Assembly: GCF_023159225.1 (NCBI RefSeq)
Contig: NC_063188.1
Coordinates: 9,445,086-9,509,085, forward strand
Length of the DNA stretch: 64,000 nucleotides
Origin: Perognathus longimembris pacificus
Taxonomy: Eukaryota > Chordata > Mammalia > Rodentia > Heteromyidae
Direction: 5' to 3'
Shown: positions 43,562 to 54,104 of the stretch, piece after piece
How the letters are laid out: each line of letters opens with the position of its first letter
How positions within the stretch are numbered: the first letter of the stretch is position 1
Made by a program: the position numbers and the translations under genes
The notes under the pieces: generated by a model
Database searches by the model: none
Told to the model about the DNA's origin: nothing
What the model saw: the letters and a program-made list of their open reading frames with translations, nothing else

Positions 43562-43802
43562 AATGTTTGAATTTTATTTTTATTAATATATTTATTTTGG
43601 CAGTCCTGGGGCTTGTACTCAAGACCTAGGCACTGCCCTGGGGCTTCTTTTGCTCAAGACTAGCACTCTACCACTTGAGCCACGGCACCACTTCTGGCTT
43701 TTTCTGTTTATGTGGTGCTGAGGAATGGAACCCAGGACTTCATGCATGCTAGGCAAGCACTCTACCACTAGGCCACATTCCCATCCCGAATGTTTGGATT
43801 TT
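43562..43802 (-). mobile_element. IDL-Geo SINE with target-site duplication
   Basis: Reversed Geo (GGCAGTCCTGGGGCTTGTAC) and reversed ID-like unit (GGCCACATTCCCATCCC). The 14-bp repeat AATGTTTGAATTTT/AATGTTTGGATTTT at 43562-43575 and 43789-43802 differs at one base. More diverged than the other IDL-Geo copies. Confidence 0.92.
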
Positions 43803-44059
43803 TAAAAGGTATAATGTCTATTTTATGTGCTATACAACACTCCTAGAGTGTTTGGAGTGCTGCTTTGAAACAAAAACTTAGTATGTGTACAGGGAAATAA
43901 ATAATTACACAAAATGAGATAATATGTAAATTCAACTAGGTTTTGCTGGCAAAGTAGTTTGGAAAAAAATCATATCAATCAACTTTGGGTTTTCAAAACT
44001 GTATTTTAGAATTATGGAAAAAGGTTTGCAGATTTGTAAGGGTTAAAAAACAGCTATAA

Positions 44060-44250
44060 CTTGTATTATGGTTGTGGCACTTAATAAATGCTGAATTAAC
44101 GTTAGCTATTGTTATCATGATTGCTTGTGTTCTTGGCTTTGACCCCTTATTGGCAATAGACTCTGAAAGAGGCAGAAGTTGCATCTTAAATTACCAACCT
44201 CTAACATTGCCTTGTCCTTTATCGGTGCTCAGTAAATGAATGAGAGCCAT
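44060..44250 (+). repeat. MIR/L2-type tails
   Basis: GGCACTTAATAAATGCTGAA (about 44076-44095) and 'cttgtcctttatcggtgctcagtaaatgaatgagag' (about 44210-44246) are two sense MIR/L2 ends in succession. Confidence 0.6.
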
Positions 44251-45568
44251 GCATTGCTAGAAATGTAGTCTTACAAATGGCTGCAAATTAATGACTAGAC
44301 GTGGATTCTTCCGAATAAAACTAGCAAAAGGCAAAATACACGCAAATGATGTCATGTCGAATTTTTTTTTTTACTGGAAGGGTCAAATTGTTTCATCTCC
44401 TAACAATCATACAAGACAGGAACAGCTTTCCGACAGGAAGCATCACTTGGAAGTCATGTGACCAAGCCTAAGTCAAAAGCAATAAACACTTTAGAGCCCT
44501 CACAAGAACTTGTATTCTACAAGAAAGAAAGATCCTCCAGGCAGGTTAGAGGAGCTTGTCTTCTCTCAGCAGGGGTGAAGCTCTCAATGAACCCCATCTG
44601 GAGATATTCACGGAGATGAAGGGAGAATAGATTTCCAAGGAGAAAAATGAGTTGCCTTCTAGCCTGGCTGAGATATGGCTTATTGAATGGCAGGTCACTT
44701 CGCTTGGCTAATCAGCCATTTGTCACAGGTGACTGGAAGCCTCTGGGAATCAAGGACTGAGAATTTTAAAGGAATCAATAGGAATTGTGATCCTAGGGAA
44801 ACATCTTCCTGTGTGAATCTACTCCTGAAGTTCTCTGAAGTCTTGTTTTGGCTTTGAACCTCCGGGACACCTTGAGTTCCACTGTGGAAACCATGTCTAT
44901 GAACAGGCCAGTAGGCTACCAAGAGCTAGCTGCTCTTCCAACACCTCATTCCCACAAAGCCCTTGTGTTTAAAAGGTTTCTTTAAGTGCACAGGCAGATG
45001 AGTTTCATTCTCAACTAGTGGCCTCAGAGGTAAAGTCATGCCAGAAAGAAAAAAGTCACGACGGTGCTGCTAGAACTACAACGAATGTATGTGAACCTAG
45101 ACAGCTCTCGGTGAGGTGGCCATTGCTCAAATATTTTACAGGCTACTTTCGGAGGACCACCTTCTGAGTATTCACTTGATTCTTAAGAAGTTCTTCTATG
45201 GCATGTCTTTCAGGGATAAATTCCATTTCTGGAAAGAACTCATAAGTTATCTGAGAACAAAAGTCAACAAGTTATCCCAGGAAATACCATTTAAACCCAG
45301 TACTGAAGAAGTCATGATTCTTAGTAGTTAACACTACAAAGAAAAGAAAGGACTTCTGTTGAGCTCCCTCCCCAGGCCAGATTTTGCCTTTACCCCATTC
45401 TGCTTTTAACCTGCTTAAGGCAGGCATTATTAGCCTCATATATAAAATGGAGCTCACCGAAGGCAAGGTTACACATCACATTATTGACACTTATAGCTTC
45501 TGTTTGTCTAAAACAGTCAGTCGGTATACTTTGTGTTTGACCACACTGCCTTCTTTGAAAGCCATAAA
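44251..45568. other. Unique SINE-free sequence
   Basis: No lineage repeat. A reversed MIR trace may lie at 45415-45465 ('ggcaggcattattagcctcatatataaaatgg'). Otherwise unassigned, with no exon supported. Confidence 0.4.
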
Positions 45569-45914
45569 AATGGGAACAAAACACCCACGCTATCACTGTT
45601 TCTCATCTGAGTGCGCTGGATACTGTATATACTGGTATTAGAACTAGGGAAGGGAAAGGGAATATTGAAATCGAGAGACAAAGAATAAAAAGACAAACGA
45701 CTCCAAAAGCAATACTTGCAAAACCATTTGGTGTAAAGCAACTGAACAACTCATGGGGGAGAGGGAAAGGGGGAGGGGAGAGGGGGAAATGAGGGAGGAG
45801 GTAACAAATCGCACAAAAAATGTACCCAAGGCCTAATGTATAAAACTGTAACCTCTCTGTACATCACTTTGACAATAAATAAGTAATTAGTCAGAAAAAA
45901 GAATGGGGACAAAA
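45569..45914 (+). mobile_element. L1-type 3' end (TTTGACAATAAA family) with target-site duplication
   Basis: A 5'-truncated copy with a G-rich purine tract (45753-45803) and the end CATCACTTTGACAATAAATAA. The 13-bp repeat AATGGGAACAAAA (45569-45581) against AATGGGGACAAAA (45902-45914) shows retrotransposition of this roughly 320-bp piece. Confidence 0.8.
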
Positions 45915-46440
45915 GTAAAGTCCCCACCATCACAGCTTACTCTGATGGGAAGTCAGAGAGAAATGTCCCTCCTTCTTTAAAACATACACTTTTGCTATGC
46001 CTTGGAAATATAAAGTTGCCTTTTCTTTGGGAAGAAACATTATCCCAAAGTGATTTGCTTCGATGGTGCTGGTTGCCAAGTATCATGTTAGGGCATGTTT
46101 ACTAATTTCAAAGCTAATGAGCATTCTGGAAGGTTCCATAAGAAGCCCATGATGCTGCAGGTAGGCACAGCTTTGTTTATGAAAGAGAACATCTGGGAAA
46201 GTTTCTGGTGACTTTACTCTCGAATCAAGAATTCTCCCTATGGTTTAGTGTGCAGTTCACCTGGTTACTTGGGAATGGAACAACTCAGGAGGGGGGTTCC
46301 ATAATATATGGAACATCATTTCAAGAATTAGGGAAAACACTGACTACTTGTTCCGCTCTGTGAGCCCTATACATAGTTGTAAAATGAACCTAATGAAAGC
46401 ATATATTCCATGCAGACTTTAAGCAATGTGGCAAATATGT
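45915..46440. other. Unique sequence
   Basis: No repeat or exon recognised. Confidence 0.45.
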
Positions 46441-46612
46441 CTTATTGATATGCTGTCGATGGCTTTGAAATCTTTTTGGTTTTATTGTATCTATCTATCT
46501 ATCTATATCCACACACATACCTATATTATATGTCCTTCAGTTCTCTTTATACACAGTATTCTCTTGTTTCCTGGTCTTATTGATCATTCCAGACAGTACT
46601 TCTTCTACACCA

Positions 46613-46645
<33 letters not shown>

Positions 46646-46790
46646 CCATCATCTCCTTAGGTCTAGATTTGACGTATGAATAAAATGATGTGGTGTTTAT
46701 CTTTTTGAGTTTGACATATCTCACTCAACATTATGATCTCCATTTGAAAGCACATGGTCCATTGACTGTACACTGGAATTAAAATGAAGA
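46441..46790 (-). mobile_element. Old L1 3' fragment with embedded microsatellites
   Basis: 'tttatctttttgagtttgacatatctcactcaacattatgatctcc' is the reversed L1 post-ORF2 sequence. It contains (TATC)n near 46485-46507 and (CAT)n at about 46614-46652. Confidence 0.6.
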
Positions 46791-47007
46791 CTACTACTAT
46801 CATTTTCTTTAGGTAGCAAGAGCAAGTGGTCTCCGGTCTCAGGGCACAGAGGGACTAGATTAGGGTCTCAGACACTGGTCCAAGCTAGCTAGCCTGCTCA
46901 ATAGCAAGTCAGAGATGCCATGCATATTCTATGAATGTTGAATAAAACATTAGTAGTCAGATTTTTCCCTAAATATGAAAAATGGTTCTAAAGTAATAGA
47001 AAAGTGG

Positions 47008-47008
<1 letters not shown>

Positions 47009-47050
<42 letters not shown>
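47009..47050. repeat. (GT)n microsatellite
   Basis: About 20 GT units in unique sequence, not SINE-associated. Confidence 0.9.
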
Positions 47051-47053
<3 letters not shown>

Positions 47054-47861
47054 TGTGTCTACCTATGTGGGTATCTCCATGACTGGAGGAGGTGCCCTCA
47101 CAAGTTAGGCTAGCTATTATTGGAAAAGATATGCATTACATGATTCAAGACCAGTGGGAGAGGATGTGATGGGAAGGGAAGGTGAAAGGGAGTCCTCAGA
47201 GCAGTCTCAGAGTCAGCAGAGCTTCTAAACAGCGCTTCTAAACGCAGACAAAGCAGCAGCAGGCCACTTCACCACACCCCCTTGAGCCCATTTGCAAGGG
47301 AAATTGATGCCAACAGGTGGTCTCTGGACCAAACAGAAGGCAAAAGGCATGGGCCCAGTTTGAACAATTCGCCTCCACAACATCAGAAAGAACTTAGCAT
47401 TGTTTTGACCATTTCAAGAATCATCTTTAGGGGCTTAGAGATCTTGAGGAAATAGCTTATGATATCCCCTTGGTGATTTGGAGGTCAGCAAATGATTTGT
47501 ATTTCGATGATGAAAAATTTAACTTTGAAGAACATTTCTTAGGATTAAATAATAAAAATGAATGTGCAAAGACATTTATTGTGTATTAGAAGAAACATTC
47601 TCATGGCGGTTAATAAAATCAGAGGTCTTCATTTAATGTCTCCTAGAAATCCAATTCTCAGCATTCTCTTGCCAAAATGGTTTTGATGGTGCCAAAAGTA
47701 TTGGGGATTTGTGAGCTTTGCTGAAGTATTTTTCAACAGGTACTTTTTGGAGACAACACTACCCTAAGTCTTTGTGGTTTCAAAACAAAAGGAAACTTTT
47801 TATGACCTGGTAAAAAGGAAAAAGAAGAAAAAAAATCTGACCATGAACTTTACTTGGTTCC
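47051..47861. other. Unique sequence
   Basis: No repeat or exon recognised. Confidence 0.4.
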
Positions 47862-48092
47862 TCCTCCTCCTCCTCCTCCTCCTCCTCCTCCTCCTCCTCC
47901 TCCTCCTCCTCCTCCTCCTCCTCCTCCTCCTCCTCCTCCTCCTCCTCCTCCTCCTCCTCCTCCTCCTCCTCCTCCTCCTCCTCCTCCCCCCTCCTCCCCC
48001 TCCTCCCCCTCCTCCGCCCCCTCCCCCTCCTCCTCCTCCTCCTCCTCCTCCTCCTCCTCCTCCTCCTCCTCCTCCTCCTCCTCCTCCTTCTC
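47862..48092. repeat. (TCC)n polypyrimidine array
   Basis: About 230 bp of almost pure TCC repeats, with a compound CCCCCTCC segment at about 47986-48027. The complementary strand is (GGA)n, which can form G-quadruplex or triplex structures. All open frames across it (poly-Pro, poly-Leu, poly-Gly, poly-Glu and others) are artefacts. Confidence 0.97.
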
Positions 48093-48099
48093 CTGCTGT

Positions 48100-48172
48100 C
48101 GGGGGCTCCAATTCATGATTCTCCTGCCTCCTCAGTGCTGGGATTAGAAGTAAATGCCACCATGCCTAGTTA
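48100..48172 (-). mobile_element. B1-like SINE fragment
   Basis: 'ctcctgcctcctcagtgctgggattagaagtaaatgccaccatgcctag' is a reversed B1 5' half. The TCC array sits where the rest of the element would be. Confidence 0.65.
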
Positions 48173-48244
48173 GTACTTTTTCAACAGTGTATAAAAAATA
48201 TTTCTACTTTGGGGACTGTTTATATCTATTTAGACTGTTATAAA

Positions 48245-48562
48245 AATGTCATTAATCAAATGGCTTACAAACAACAGAAATGTATTGCTTACAGTTCTGG
48301 AGTCTTTGAATTCTAAGATCAAGTCACCCACAGATTCAGCATGTTGTGAGTGCTGCTTTGTAGTTCATACAAAGTGACTTTCCGCTAGAGCCTCACATGA
48401 TGCAGATGGTGATGGGCTCACTTGGGCTCTGTTTTCATAAGGGCATTAATCCACTCTCATGAACTCATCACTACCCAGAGGTTCCAATTCTTTAAACTAT
48501 CATGCTGGGGATTAAGATTTCAAGATAGGGAATTTTGAAAAGACATTAAGATTCACATTATA
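48245..48562 (-). mobile_element. ERVL-MaLR LTR
   Basis: Motifs: CTTACAAACAACAGAAATG, 'tgcttacagttctggagtc', 'tctgttttcataagggcattaatcc', 'catgctggggattaagatttcaa' and an end 'cattatagca'. Reversed solo LTR. Confidence 0.7.
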
Positions 48563-48594
48563 GCAGGTGATTTTTTTTGTTTCTTCTAGTTAAA

Positions 48595-48619
48595 AAAGTT
48601 TGCCATGTACAAGATTATA

Positions 48620-48673
<54 letters not shown>

Positions 48674-49025
48674 TGAAAGGGTGGTATACTCAGGGGAGGA
48701 TTCTAAGGCCACAAGTCCTCTGAATAACTAACAATTGAATGAATAAATACCAGGAAGCTAAAATATGTTTTGGTTTTTAGGGGGGATACAAGGGGGAGAG
48801 GGATACATAATTAGAGAGATGAAGGGCAGGCCAATACAGTCATTATATTCTATTACATATGTGAAAATGGTACTATGCCACCATTTCAGGGTATGGATGG
48901 GACTGGGGTAGATGACAGAGAATGACCAATGTGGTGACACTGATTAAGATGTATTGTCATCATATTCTGACTTGTTTAATTGAAACCCCTTTGTCCAACT
49001 ACTTAAGATGAAAAAGAAAGTTTGC
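48595..49025 (+). mobile_element. L1-like 3' end (CAACTACTTA family) with short duplication
   Basis: After an (AT)n array at 48621-48669 comes a purine-rich 3'UTR and the end 'gaaacccctttgtccaactacttaagatgaaa'. The 9-bp repeat AAAGTTTGC lies at 48595-48603 and 49017-49025. Confidence 0.6.
48621..48669. repeat. (AT)n microsatellite
   Basis: About 23 AT units with one GC interruption at the start. Self-complementary and capable of cruciform extrusion. Confidence 0.9.
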
Positions 49026-49369
49026 AAAGCCCATCTCAACATGTGCTTCAATTCACTGAATATTTGAATGGCTTAGAACTCTGTCCTTGCACTTTATTTC
49101 TTTAGTTCCATTTATTCCTCTTGTGAAGTCCTCTCATCCCATAGCTGTTTATACCAAATCGAAACAGATGTTTATCTACCTGTATATAGTTTATGTCTTG
49201 ACTTGTCTCCTAGACTCCCATACTGAACTAACTGGTTGATTTGACTGGATCCAAACCGTACATGTGCCCACCACCACCTCAATCTAATGTTCTACTGCTT
49301 TCATGATTTTCCACAATCAATCTCTATGTCCTAGTTGCTTAGTGCCACAAACCTCCCATGTCTTTTTTT

Positions 49370-49598
49370 TTATCATCATGGGGCTTGAATTCTGGGCCTG
49401 GGCGTTGTCCCTGAGCTCTTCAGCTCAAGGCTAGTGCTCTACCACTTGAGCCACGGCATCACTTTGGGTTTTCGGCTAGTTAATTGAAGGTAAGAGTCTC
49501 ACGGGGACTTTTCTGCCTGGCTGGCTTTGAACCGTGATTATAAGATCTCAGCCTGTTGAGTAGCGAGGATTACAAGCATGCGCCATCAGTGCTGGCTC
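49370..49598 (-). mobile_element. B1-Geo dimeric SINE
   Basis: Reversed Geo (GGGCTTGAATTCTGGGCCTG ... CTACCACTTGAGCCACGGC), linker (AGTTAATTGAAGGTAAGAG), reversed B1-like head (GTTGAGTAGCGAGGATTACA). The segment 49026-49369 to the left is unassigned. Confidence 0.9.
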
Positions 49599-49649
49599 TA
49601 TCAACTTTTTGATGGATGATTGTCATTATCTTTTACTTGGATTATAATA

Positions 49650-50050
49650 ATAGCTTTATTACTGATCTCCCAACTTCTAATGCTACTATGACTTCAATCT
49701 ATTCTCTATCCTCATCCACAATCCATAGTGTTCCTATAAAAATATAAGCCAAATTTCACAGGCAGTTGAGTCTTCCAAAGAAGTTTCACCTTATTCAGAG
49801 TAAGAGCTAAATTCTCACTGGGCACTGCTGACTTGACCTCTTGGTACCTTAGCTGACCTCTAATAGCACTCTCCACATAATCTCTCCACTATAGTTACAT
49901 AGGCCTCCATGGTGGATACCGTCCTGCTTCAGGACCTTCACACTTGTTTACCTTGCTGAACATTCTTTCTGAGTATAGTATATCTTGTTCCATGATCTTT
50001 TCATAAGTCTGCAAGTGTTTCTTGCTCATTGAGATTTTATGTTATCATCC
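49650..50050 (+). repeat. L2-type ancient LINE fragment
   Basis: Order of 'ctaaattctcactgggcactgctgacttgacctc', 'tagcactctccacataatctctcc', 'ctgcttcaggaccttcacacttg' and 'accttgctgaacattctttctgag' matches L2. Confidence 0.55.
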
Positions 50051-50149
50051 TTTCTTATCATTTAATACACAGATGCTCCTCAATTTTTGAAGGCTGCAGC
50101 CCAATGAATTAAAAACATTATAAATTAAAAATGGTTGAATACACACACA

Positions 50150-50335
50150 CTCTAGACACATATGTGAATGTGGGATCAGGAGATAGGTGGGGTTAGGAGA
50201 GATGAAATGAGAGGAGAGATATGAAGAGGAGATAATGAAAGGAGAGATATCAATCAAGATACACTGTACTCAAACTGACAGGTTGAATTGAGACCCTTTC
50301 GTACAATTACTTAAAGATAATAATGTTTGAAATTA
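50150..50335 (+). mobile_element. L1-like 3' end (CAACTACTTA family)
   Basis: Purine-rich stretch, AATCAAGATACACTGTACTC, then 'gaccctttcgtacaattacttaaagataataatg'. Confidence 0.55.
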
Positions 50336-50580
50336 TGCAATATAATATCCCCAAATTGCTGGCAACAGAAGGCACTGTTGAGTATCAGATGGTTTAACCA
50401 TTGTGATGACATGGCTCCGAAGAGTACCACATGACTCACTACTACTGCCCATCACCACAAAAGGGCTTTGTGTAGAATATTGTAAGTCCAGAAAAAAATA
50501 CAAATTTAAAATTTGAGGTTCAGAGTCTACTAAAAATATACCATTTCACAACATTGTGAAGTGAAAAAATTATTAAGTCG

Positions 50581-50766
50581 GGGCTGGGAATATGGCCTAG
50601 TGGTAAAGTGCTCACCTCATATACATGAAGCCCTGGGTTCAATTCCTCAGCAGCACATATATAGAAAAAGCCAGAAGTGGTGCTGTGGCTCAAGTGGTAG
50701 AGTGTTAGCCTTGAGCAAAAAGAAGCCAGGGACATTGCTCATGCCCTGAGTCCAAGCCCCAGGACT

Positions 50767-50767
<1 letters not shown>
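50581..50767 (+). mobile_element. IDL-Geo SINE
   Basis: ID-like unit (GGGCTGGGAATATGGCCTAG ... TTCAATTCCTCAGCAGCAC) and Geo unit (GGTGCTGTGGCTCAAGTGGT ... GTCCAAGCCCCAGGACTGG). The expected A-rich tail is replaced by a GA array. No duplication recognised. Confidence 0.92.

Positions 50768-50822
<55 letters not shown>
50767..50822. repeat. (GA)n microsatellite at a SINE tail
   Basis: About 27 GA units following ACTGG of the Geo unit. Confidence 0.93.
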
Positions 50823-50824
<2 letters not shown>

Positions 50825-51292
50825 ATAAAAAAGGGCACATACTTCACTTAATGTGATTTTTTTCCAAATCTTTCCATTTCCTTACGAATGGGGTAATGTC
50901 ATTCTTTCTGATATGGACCACATTTTCTTGATCCATTCATTTATTGAGGGCATCTAGGTTGGCTCCATAGCTTAGCTATGGTAAATAATGCTGCAATGAA
51001 CATGGTTGTGTTGGTAGCTTTAGTATGGCCTTGTTTGTGGTCATTTGGGTAAATGCCCAGATGTGGGATTGCTAGGTCATAGGAGACCTCTATGTTTAGT
51101 CATTCGAGGAATGTCCATACTGTTTCCAGAGTGGCTGGACAAGTTTATGCTCCCAATAACAATATAGTAGCAGTAGCTTTCTGTTTTGACTACATGTCAC
51201 CAGCATCTGTTTTTATTAGATTTCTTGATAATGGCCATTCTAACTAGGGTGAGATGGAATCTCAATGTTGTTTTGATTTGCATTTCTTCTAT
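50823..51292 (-). mobile_element. L1 ORF2 3'-terminal fragment, inverted
   Basis: The reverse complement carries 'gaaatgcaaatcaaaacaacattgagattccatctcaccctagttagaatggcc', the C-terminal L1 ORF2 region, running on to AAATGGAAAGATTTGG and 'attaagtgaag'. It is non-coding now. It lies head to head with the plus-strand L1 tail that begins at about 51293. Confidence 0.8.
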
Positions 51293-51767
51293 GGCTAGTC
51301 CTAGCAGAAGATCACAATAGCTCAATAGCTGTGTACATATTATCATATGATGAAACTAATCAAAATGAACTCCAACATACGGAAACAAGAGGTTATTCTT
51401 TGTTGCTGTTATTTATGTACTATATGAAGCTATTTCTGTTTTCTTTAGTTTTCTTTTTCCTATGTTTTACCCCCTATTGTCACTGTATTTGATTTTTGGT
51501 ACCCTGGGTATTGCATATATGTTTACATGAGTTAGGGAAAACAAACAAAACACTGGTGAGACAAAGGACAAAGGGTGAACCAATGCAACAGTAATACTCA
51601 CAAGACAATATGTTGAAAATTAACTGTACAACTTCGGGGTGGGGGGGGATTGGTAGGAAGGGAAAGTCAGAGAAAAATGAGGAAAGGGGTAACAAGTCTG
51701 ACAAGAATTGTACTCCCTACCTTAGGTATGTAACTGTAACCCCTCTGTACATCACCCTGACGATAAA
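51293..51767 (+). mobile_element. L1-type 3' end (TTTGACAATAAA family)
   Basis: Starts TAGTCCTAGCAGAAGATCAC, exactly like the copy at 17693. It has a purine tract at 51635-51690 and ends ATCACCCTGACGATAAA. An IDL-Geo SINE inserted in the tail, and the rest of the tail appears after 51976. Confidence 0.75.
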
Positions 51768-51983
51768 TTTTTTTTTTTTTTTTTTGGCCAGTCCTGGGCC
51801 TTGGACTCAGGGCCTGAGCACTGTCCCTGGCTTCTTCCTGCTCAAGGCTAGCACTCTGCCACTTGAGCCACAGCACCGCTTCTGGCCGTTTTCTGTATAT
51901 GTGGTGCTGGGGAATCGAACCTAGGGCCTCGTGTATCCGAGGCAGGCACTCTTGCCACTAGGCTATATCCCCAGCCCGATAAA
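51761..51983 (-). mobile_element. IDL-Geo SINE inserted in an L1 tail
   Basis: Poly-T start, reversed Geo, reversed ID-like unit ending GGCTATATCCCCAGCC. CGATAAA is duplicated at 51761-51767 and 51977-51983. Nearly identical to the copies at 23.1 and 37.9 kb, hence young. Confidence 0.95.
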
Positions 51984-52281
51984 ATTTATTTTAAATAAAA
52001 GGCACATACAATTCAATGTAAGGTAAAAGATAGATATCTCCTTCTTGGCCTTTCCAGCCTTACCAAACACAAGAACATTCGAATTATTTGTTACCCTAGC
52101 TCTCTGTGGTATCCTTTCTAATTTAAGCATCTTTGTTTGGGGAAAATATACCTGCCCTACATCTCTTGCACACAGTGCCAAGCTTAACACCAGGAAAGTA
52201 CTAGGCACTTGGAGAGTGTTTACTCAAAAACAAATATTTGTTCAATTCCTTCCATGAAATGTGTATCCATTCATTATATGC

Positions 52282-52350
52282 ACACATAGGCACACACACA
52301 TACACACACACATACATACACACACACACATACACACACACACACACACA
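52282..52350. repeat. (CA)n-rich imperfect microsatellite
   Basis: CA units with TACA interruptions. Not SINE-associated. Confidence 0.85.
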
Positions 52351-52429
52351 AAATTAGGTACTAGATACAATAATGGCCAAACCAGGTAGTTTTGTTTTCA
52401 TCACAAATTGGAAGAAGGAGGATAAATCC

Positions 52430-52866
52430 ATGATGGATACTAGGTGCTATAGAGAAAATAAAACAGGAAGGGATAGAAAGTTTCAACAAAGGGAAGTGAC
52501 ATTTGAGCACAGAGTATAAATAAGAGGATGATTAAGTCATAGGATTATTCAGAAAAAGAAAATTTTCAGAGAGAAGGGACAGTAGATTCAAAAACCTGAG
52601 ACATGAGTATAAGTGATGTGTTTGGGAAACAATATGGAGGCATGAATTTAAATGTTCAAGAGAGAGATAGGACATGATGTGAGAAAGGTGGACAGTACAG
52701 ATCATGTGGGTCATGGGACATTTGTAAGTAAGCTTTGTGCTCAGTAATATGAGTGCTTGTGGGTTTAGGAGCAGAGGGAGGACATGATCTAAGATTTTAG
52801 AAATGCCCTTTTGGTACCTGTGTGGAAAGTAGATTATATAGAAGCAAGAGTAAGCACCAGACAAGA
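52430..52866 (-). repeat. L2-type ancient LINE fragment
   Basis: Reversed L2 motifs: 'gaagtgacatttgagcacagag', 'agagagaagggacagtagattcaaaaacctgag', 'gtgtttgggaaacaatatggaggc', 'gagcagagggaggacatgatct', 'ctgtgtggaaagtagatt'. Confidence 0.65.
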
Positions 52867-52867
52867 T

Positions 52868-52988
52868 AAGCCAGGTGCTAGTGGCTCATGCCTGTAATCT
52901 TAGTGACTCAGGAGGCTGAAATCTGAGGACTGTGGTTCAAAGCCAGCTCAGGGAAGGAAAGTCTGTGGGACTCTCATCTCCAATTGAC
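52868..52988 (+). mobile_element. B1-like half of a B1-Geo SINE
   Basis: Complete B1-like head and linker start (AGCCAGGTGCTAGTGGCTCA ... CTCATCTCCAATTGACAC), then it stops without any Geo unit. Confidence 0.85.
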
Positions 52989-52994
52989 ACTGTG

Positions 52995-53150
52995 CATACT
53001 ACTCTGTACTTTGTTTTCTGACATTTGTTGCTAGTGTATGCCTTATAAAGGTTGTCCTTGTCTACTCTAGGTCATTTTACATTTATAGTAAATTTTAAAA
53101 TCAGTTTGTCAAATACATAAATAACGTGTGAAGACATGAAAAGGCTTATT
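52995..53150 (-). mobile_element. Old L1 fragment
   Basis: 'tctactctaggtcattttacatttatagtaaattttaaaatcagtttgtc' is a reversed L1 ORF2 passage. Confidence 0.55.
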
Positions 53151-53409
53151 ACTCAGATTTGACTAGTATACATTGTAATCATGTATTGAGTTACCATAAC
53201 GTATCACAAAAGATACATACATATTATCCCTCAGTAAGATAAATAGAAATAAGTGTGGTGATTATACATAGGATCACAATAAATATGTAGATTAATTTGT
53301 GGATAAATGATAATAATGATGCTTGAATTTAAGAATATAGTATACTACTCCATTTATTTAGATTCTTTAAGCTTTATTGAAGTATAACTGATACGCAAAA
53401 ATTGTATAT

Positions 53410-53511
53410 ATTAGCTGGGCACTGGTGGCTCATGCCTGTAATTCAAGCTCCTCAGGAGACTGAGATCTGAGGGTCAAGGTTGGAAGCCAGCCCAGGAATA
53501 AAAGTCTGAAA
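53410..53511 (+). mobile_element. B1-like half of a B1-Geo SINE
   Basis: B1-like head (AGCTGGGCACTGGTGGCTCA ... AGCCAGCCCAGGAATAAAAG) cut off before the linker, where a reversed L1 tail begins. The segment 53151-53409 is AT-rich and unassigned. Confidence 0.85.
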
Positions 53512-53690
53512 CTTTTTTTTAAAATTTGTATTGTCAAACTGATGTACAGAGAGGTTACAGTTTCATACGTTAGGCACTGGATACATTTCTTGTATTGTTT
53601 GTTACTTCCTCCCTCATTCCCCCTCCTCCTCCCCCTTTGCCTCTCCCCCCATGAGTTGTTCAGTAGATTTACACTAAATGCAATAGATTT
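53512..53690 (-). mobile_element. L1-type 3' end (TTTGACAATAAA family)
   Basis: Poly-T, then TTTGTATTGTCAAACTGATG, TACAGAGAGGTTACAGTTTC and a C-rich tract. It is the short, 5'-truncated tail of the same family as at 45.6 kb. Confidence 0.75.
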
Positions 53691-54000
53691 TTGCATATTC
53701 ACCTTGAATTCTGAAACTGTATCAGTTTTACGATTTGTTCCTAGTAGTTATTTTGGAGACATTTTTAGGATTTTCTGTTGTCATGAGCATGCCATTTGCA
53801 ATGAAAGAGGAATTTTTTATTTCCAGTTTGAATTATTTTTATTTACTTTTCTTGCCTTATTATACCTATTAGAACTTCAGAGGCAATACTGTGATAACAT
53901 AGTCTTCATTTCTTTCCCCCTCCTATTTTTAAGAATAACACTCAACATTTCATTATCACAAAGTATATACTAACTAAATTTTTATATAAAAGCTTTTTTT
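53691..54000 (-). mobile_element. Old L1 ORF2 fragment
   Basis: 'gacatttttaggattttctgttgtcatgagcatgcc', CAGTTTGAATTATTTTTATT and 'cttattatacctattagaacttcagaggcaatactg' follow a reversed mid-ORF2 L1 passage. No open frame of use. Confidence 0.65.
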
Positions 54001-54104
54001 AAAGTTTAGAACATTTTCCTCTATTTTTGGTTTGCTGAAATAATTTATTATGAATTGTAAATGATAAATTTAATCACAAATGCTGAATGACCCTGTACTG
54101 GGTT

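Noticed and set aside
47774..48147. Long open frames of poly-Leu, poly-Pro, poly-Gly, poly-Arg and poly-Glu on both strands
   Set aside because: They are translations of a (TCC)n microsatellite. Open frames in several registers at once are an automatic result of the repeat.
53505..53718. TCTGAAACT at 53505-53513 and 53710-53718 as a target duplication of the L1 tail
   Set aside because: The right-hand copy lies inside an older L1 ORF2 passage about 20 bp beyond the end of the young tail, so the match is probably coincidental.
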